Below are positions 15,603 to 18,261 of a stretch of 18,261 bases of DNA, one piece after another (position 1 is the first letter of the stretch; each line of letters starts with the position of its first letter). Below the pieces are notes generated by a model. The model did not search any database, was not told the DNA's origin, and worked only from the letters and a program-made list of their open reading frames with translations. The stretch is from Faecalibacterium sp. UBA1819 (GTDB taxonomy: Bacteria > Bacillota > Clostridia > Oscillospirales > Ruminococcaceae): assembly GCA_002315015.1 (NCBI GenBank), contig DCEX01000022.1, positions 30,879 to 49,139 of the forward strand. The letters are read 5' to 3'. A program made the translations under genes and the position numbers.

Positions 15603-15623
15603 AGCACAAAACCGTTTTGTGCT
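15603..15623. promoter_or_regulatory. 21-bp palindrome just downstream of the GH38 start point, candidate operator
   Basis: Two perfect 10-base arms (AGCACAAAAC and GTTTTGTGCT) flank one central C. It begins about 5 bases after the expected transcription start. That spacing and high symmetry fit a repressor operator controlling a sugar-use gene; LacI, GntR or similar families are possible. In RNA it would form a small hairpin, but no T tract follows directly, so an operator is favoured over a terminator. No regulator gene for it lies in the window. Confidence 0.6.
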
Positions 15624-15657
15624 TGTCGAACTTTTAAGCAATCAGGAGGAGCTTTTT

Positions 15658-18069
15658 ATGAGCCGTACCATTCAAACCGTCTATATTGTGCATCATTCGC
15701 ACACTGATATTGGATACACTGATTTGCAGGAAAAAATTATTGCCAATCAGGTAGAATATCTGCGTCAGGCAGTACGCCTTTGCAGTGCGCCCGAGCATGA
15801 GGGCTTTCGCTGGAACTGTGAAACATGGTTTTGCGTGCGCGAATTTTTAAAACAGGCAGCCGAGCGGGAAAAACAAGACTTTTTCCGCTTGATGAAAGAG
15901 GGAAAGCTGGGCTTTTCGGCGAACTACCTCAACTTCACCGATTTGGTGGACAGCGAGATGCTGAATGACGCTTTGGACGAGATGTGCGCTGTGCTGGACG
16001 AGCAGGGCGTGGCTCACCGCACCGCCATGTTTGCCGACATCAACGGCATTTCCATGGGTCAGCGTGATGCACTCATCCATCATGGCGTTGAATTTTTGTA
16101 TACTAATATCCACTGCCATCACGGCATGTATCCGCTGTATCAAAACCAAACGGCTTACCGCTGGGAAAATGCCGAGGGCAAACAGCTGCTTGTGTGGAAC
16201 GGCGAACACTACAACCTGGGCAACGCACTGGGCATTGTCCCCAATCGCCAAGCCAATTTTATGACGCAGGACTTTTTTGGAAAAGTGCCGCAGCAGGTAG
16301 AAGCTGTGGACATTCTGCACGGCAACCTGCAAAAATACTTAGCGGAATGTGAAGAAAGCGGCTATGCTTATCCGTTCATCATCGCGAGTGTGTCGGGCGT
16401 GTTCAGCGATAACGCACCGCCCGAACCCAAAATTCAAAAGATGGTAAACGACTACAACGAGCGCTATGGCAAGGACGGCGTGCGTCTGCAAATGGTTTCC
16501 CTGCAAGAGCTTTATGATGCAGTTGCTCCTTACTTAACAGATGTGCCTGTTTACCACGGCGATTTGACCGACTGGTGGGCGCACGGCATTGGCTCCACAC
16601 CGTATGCGGTGAAGCATTATCGTGACGCGCGTCACCGCTACCACGAGTGCCTGCGTTTGGAAAAGGACGCAAAAGAAAAATATGCACAGCTGGCACAAAA
16701 GGCCCGCGACAGAATGCTGCTGTATGCCGAACACACTTGGGGACATTCCAGCACCATTACACACCCGTATGAATCTATGGTACTCCACTTGGATATGCGC
16801 AAAAACGGCTATGCTTCCGATGCGCACGAAGCAGCATCCTGCATGATGCAGAACATTCGCCGCGAGAAAGGCGAGCTGTGTACTTATTACAGCTCAAACG
16901 GCGTTGTTCGCGTTTATCCCACCGCATGTGTGAAGGGGTTGCAGCCCGTTGAGTTCTATCTGGAAAATCCGCACTTGAAGGCGGCGCGTGTGGTGCGCGA
17001 CGACGGCGTGGAGATGAACTGCCAGATTCACACCGGCTCCCGCGGCCAGCACATTACGTTCTTGGATTGCTTTGAGGACGGCAAACCGCGTGAGTACACC
17101 TTTACCGAGCAGCCCTGCCAGCCGGAAATGCCCAGCCATCGCCATGCTTATATCGGCTCGGAGCGTGTGAAAGACATTATCAGCGATTACGACACCGCTT
17201 CCTGCTTCCTGCCCTATCAGTATGAAAACCAATGGTTCCGCCTGTCTTATCGTCCTGGTGAGGGCGTGACGGAATTTATCCATAAAGCCAGCGGAAAGAA
17301 TATGATCTCGGAGGGAGAAATTCCGTTCTTTACCCCGGTTTATGAATGTACGCCCATTCGCTGGAAAAGCGATTTTGAATTTTCCGGCAAGCAAGCCGAG
17401 GAGCGCCGTCTGCTGGGCCGCAATATCCGCGGCAAGCACGCACAGCTTTCTGTGGCACAGCTGAAAGAAATTGTGTGCCGGGAACGCGGCCCGGTCTTTA
17501 CACTGCTGGAAATGAAATTTGAAATGGAAGGCTCGATGCACACCAGCGTGTTCCTGCGTCTGTTTGAGCAGGCCCCGCGCATTGACTTCTATCTTGAACT
17601 GGGAAAAACCTTGTCGCAGGATATTGAGAGCGTCTTTTTGCCGATGCAGCTGAATTTGGATGATGCACAGCAGGTGTATTTGAAAAAGGGAACCGAGGCG
17701 TTCCGCCCGGGTATCGACCAGCTGCCCGGAACTTGCATGGAATACTACGGAACCGACGACGGCTTGGCGTTTGTTACCTCCAAGGGAAGCGTGTTGATTG
17801 CCTGCCACGATGTACCGCTTGTGTATATGGGAGAAATGCGCCATCACGCAGTGCGTTTGTGCGACGGCAAACCCGAAAACAATCAGCGCCCGATGTACTC
17901 TTGGGTAATGAACAATATTTGGGAAACAAACTTTAAAATGGATTTGTCCGGCTTTGCACAGTGCCGGTACAGCCTGTACTGGAGCGAGGAAACAAACGGG
18001 GAACAGGCCATGAAGGAGCTGACCGAACGCACCTTTGACCCCGCCGCTCTGCTGGTAAAGGAGCTGTAA
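15658..18069 (+). CDS. Glycoside hydrolase family 38-type alpha-mannosidase-like protein
   Basis: This 803-residue protein has no signal peptide, so it likely acts on imported glycans in the cytoplasm. The N-terminal catalytic domain carries HSHTDIGYTD (13-22), with His15 and Asp17 as zinc ligands. Asp128 in MFADINGIS is the likely nucleophile, which in GH38 also binds zinc, and a later His (359 or 363, in AEHTWGHSS) is a candidate fourth zinc ligand. The C-terminal half (from about 400) resembles the beta-sandwich domains of the family. The ATG at 15658 has AGGAGGA 7 bases upstream; the in-frame extension to 15619 lacks one and would run into the operator. The substrate could be an alpha-mannoside or another unusual glycan, because the active-site motif differs from the classical WxxDxFGHS form. 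It is a single-gene transcription unit within the window. Confidence 0.85.
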   Translation: MSRTIQTVYIVHHSHTDIGYTDLQEKIIANQVEYLRQAVRLCSAPEHEGFRWNCETWFCVREFLKQAAEREKQDFFRLMKEGKLGFSANYLNFTDLVDSEMLNDALDEMCAVLDEQGVAHRTAMFADINGISMGQRDALIHHGVEFLYTNIHCHHGMYPLYQNQTAYRWENAEGKQLLVWNGEHYNLGNALGIVPNRQANFMTQDFFGKVPQQVEAVDILHGNLQKYLAECEESGYAYPFIIASVSGVFSDNAPPEPKIQKMVNDYNERYGKDGVRLQMVSLQELYDAVAPYLTDVPVYHGDLTDWWAHGIGSTPYAVKHYRDARHRYHECLRLEKDAKEKYAQLAQKARDRMLLYAEHTWGHSSTITHPYESMVLHLDMRKNGYASDAHEAASCMMQNIRREKGELCTYYSSNGVVRVYPTACVKGLQPVEFYLENPHLKAARVVRDDGVEMNCQIHTGSRGQHITFLDCFEDGKPREYTFTEQPCQPEMPSHRHAYIGSERVKDIISDYDTASCFLPYQYENQWFRLSYRPGEGVTEFIHKASGKNMISEGEIPFFTPVYECTPIRWKSDFEFSGKQAEERRLLGRNIRGKHAQLSVAQLKEIVCRERGPVFTLLEMKFEMEGSMHTSVFLRLFEQAPRIDFYLELGKTLSQDIESVFLPMQLNLDDAQQVYLKKGTEAFRPGIDQLPGTCMEYYGTDDGLAFVTSKGSVLIACHDVPLVYMGEMRHHAVRLCDGKPENNQRPMYSWVMNNIWETNFKMDLSGFAQCRYSLYWSEETNGEQAMKELTERTFDPAALLVKEL

Positions 18070-18160
18070 GCGTTACGCGCAGCATTCCTGCTGTGGTTAG
18101 GCGTGATTCTTTGCCTTGGCAGCACAGCTGATTTGCTGTTTTCCACCAATCAAAATGAAA

Positions 18161-18197
18161 GGATGCGCTGCAAAGTTTCTTGCTTTGCGGCGCATCC
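18161..18197 (+). terminator. Hairpin downstream of the GH38 gene, probable terminator
   Basis: A 15-bp stem (18161-18175 with 18183-18197, one G-T wobble) has a 7-base loop, 91 bases after the GH38 stop. It is preceded by an A-rich stretch and followed not by T's but directly by the palindromic repeat at 18197. The interval 18070-18160 holds no gene that I can see. Confidence 0.55.
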
Positions 18198-18234
18198 TCA
18201 GTTTGTCGAAAAAGCTTCGCTTTTTCACAAACTG
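18197..18234 (+). repeat. Right-edge full copy of the palindromic repeat
   Basis: Arms at 18199-18215 and 18219-18234 form a 16-bp stem around a TTC loop with a single bulged C (18207). Its first 21 bases are identical to the reverse complement of 1-21. It directly follows the hairpin at 18161-18197, the same arrangement as at the left edge downstream of tcdA. It may be part of a composite terminator or a REP-like dispersed element. Confidence 0.7.
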
Positions 18235-18261
18235 TGTGCCTATTTCAAATGGAAAAGAGGG

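Noticed and set aside
1..18261. CRISPR arrays, prophage, insertion sequences, tRNA or rRNA genes
   Set aside because: No spaced direct repeats, transposase or integrase motifs, or RNA gene signatures were found; almost all DNA is explained by housekeeping and metabolic genes.

Overview
The window looks like chromosomal DNA from an anaerobic Firmicute, most likely a clostridial gut bacterium of the Oscillospiraceae/Ruminococcaceae type. This rests on strong AGGAGG-type ribosome sites, TTGACA/TATAAT promoters, a one-operon type II fatty acid synthesis (FASII) cluster that uses FabK rather than FabI, and a moderately GC-rich sequence with AT-rich promoter regions. The genus is inferred, not proven.

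Layout. (1) 1-1521, minus strand: dedA-family membrane protein followed by tcdA (tRNA t6A dehydratase), ending in a hairpin and a repeated palindromic sequence. (2) 1522-1791: divergent control region with a large imperfect palindrome, a near-consensus promoter and an AT-rich inverted repeat at the expected transcription start. (3) 1792-12490, plus strand: acpP-accB-accC-accD-accA-fabH-fabK-(second FabK/nitronate-monooxygenase-like flavoprotein)-fabD-fabG-fabF-fabZ-marR, closed by a strong bidirectional terminator at 12512-12551. (4) 12571-15364, minus strand: an alkaline phosphatase lipoprotein gene followed one base later by a YibE/F membrane protein gene. (5) 15365-15657: second divergent control region with a good promoter and a 21-bp palindrome. 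(6) 15658-18069, plus strand: a GH38-type alpha-mannosidase-like enzyme, then a hairpin and a second copy of the repeated palindrome seen at the left edge.

How the genes work together. The four acc genes encode acetyl-CoA carboxylase (malonyl-CoA supply). FabD loads malonate onto AcpP, FabH starts chains, FabF extends them, and FabG, FabZ and FabK reduce, dehydrate and reduce again. The MarR-type protein at the end is a plausible FabT-like regulator of the operon. No FabA, FabM or recognisable FabN lies in the cluster. The extra flavoprotein with a C-terminal cysteine cluster, translationally coupled between fabK and fabD, is therefore the most interesting gene here: it is a candidate for the missing step in anaerobic unsaturated fatty acid synthesis.

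Most genes belong to well-known families. The less explained features are that second FabK-like enzyme, the palindromes in the two divergent control regions, the hairpin over the marR ribosome site, and the matching hairpin-plus-palindrome units at both window edges.
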